From assembly GCA_946533525.1 (NCBI GenBank), contig CAMNBW010000143.1, positions 1-5,001 of the forward strand: 5,001 nt of DNA, read 5' to 3'. The notes below the pieces were generated by a model. It made no database searches and was not told where the DNA came from. It was given only the letters and a program-made list of their open reading frames with translations. Positions 5,001 to 5,001 of the stretch are shown in pieces. Numbering within the stretch: position 1 is the stretch's first letter; the number at the start of each line of letters is the position of its first letter. Origin of the DNA: an uncultured Lachnospiraceae bacterium. Lineage in GTDB: Bacteria; Bacillota; Clostridia; Lachnospirales; Lachnospiraceae. Made by a program: the position numbers and the translations under genes.

Positions 5001-5001
5001 T

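Overview
The window looks like the partition locus of a low-to-mid GC Firmicute replicon, probably a plasmid, chromid or other large accessory element of a Lachnospiraceae-type anaerobe (Butyrivibrio and relatives). That placement is inferred from protein style and base composition, not from any search. The main evidence is a plasmid-type ParA/ParB pair, AT-rich regulatory DNA, free use of AGA/AGG/ATA codons, and a two-component pair of the kind common in clostridia.

All five protein genes are on the minus strand and appear to form one tightly packed operon, read from right to left: parA (4915-4052), parB (4049-3027), a small RelP/RelQ-like (p)ppGpp synthetase (3025-2402), an OmpR-family response regulator (2405-1728) and a membrane histidine kinase (stop at 341). 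The junctions are 2 nt, 1 nt, a 4-nt ATGA overlap, and 25 or 58 nt depending on the kinase start. The operon head (4916-5001) holds a 17-bp near-perfect palindrome that resembles parS with one extra central base. It overlaps a plausible promoter, so it is a good candidate for a centromere, an autoregulatory operator, or both.

About 340 bases downstream of the kinase (1-340) hold no convincing gene but are strongly structured. A 10-bp perfect inverted repeat (4-13 and 286-295), with further broken similarity inward, encloses a GC-rich core of nested hairpins. The longest hairpin is 21 bp (34-94). The core also contains two short direct repeats that create mutually exclusive pairings. This could be a miniature inverted-repeat (MITE-like) element or a large structured RNA closed by a terminal helix. 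I could not match it to a named RNA family.

The most interesting reading is that DNA segregation (ParAB), stringent-response signalling (alarmone synthetase) and envelope or environment sensing (kinase/regulator) are co-transcribed. This may link maintenance of the replicon to the nutritional or stress state of the host. The operon layout is seen directly; the functional link is inference.
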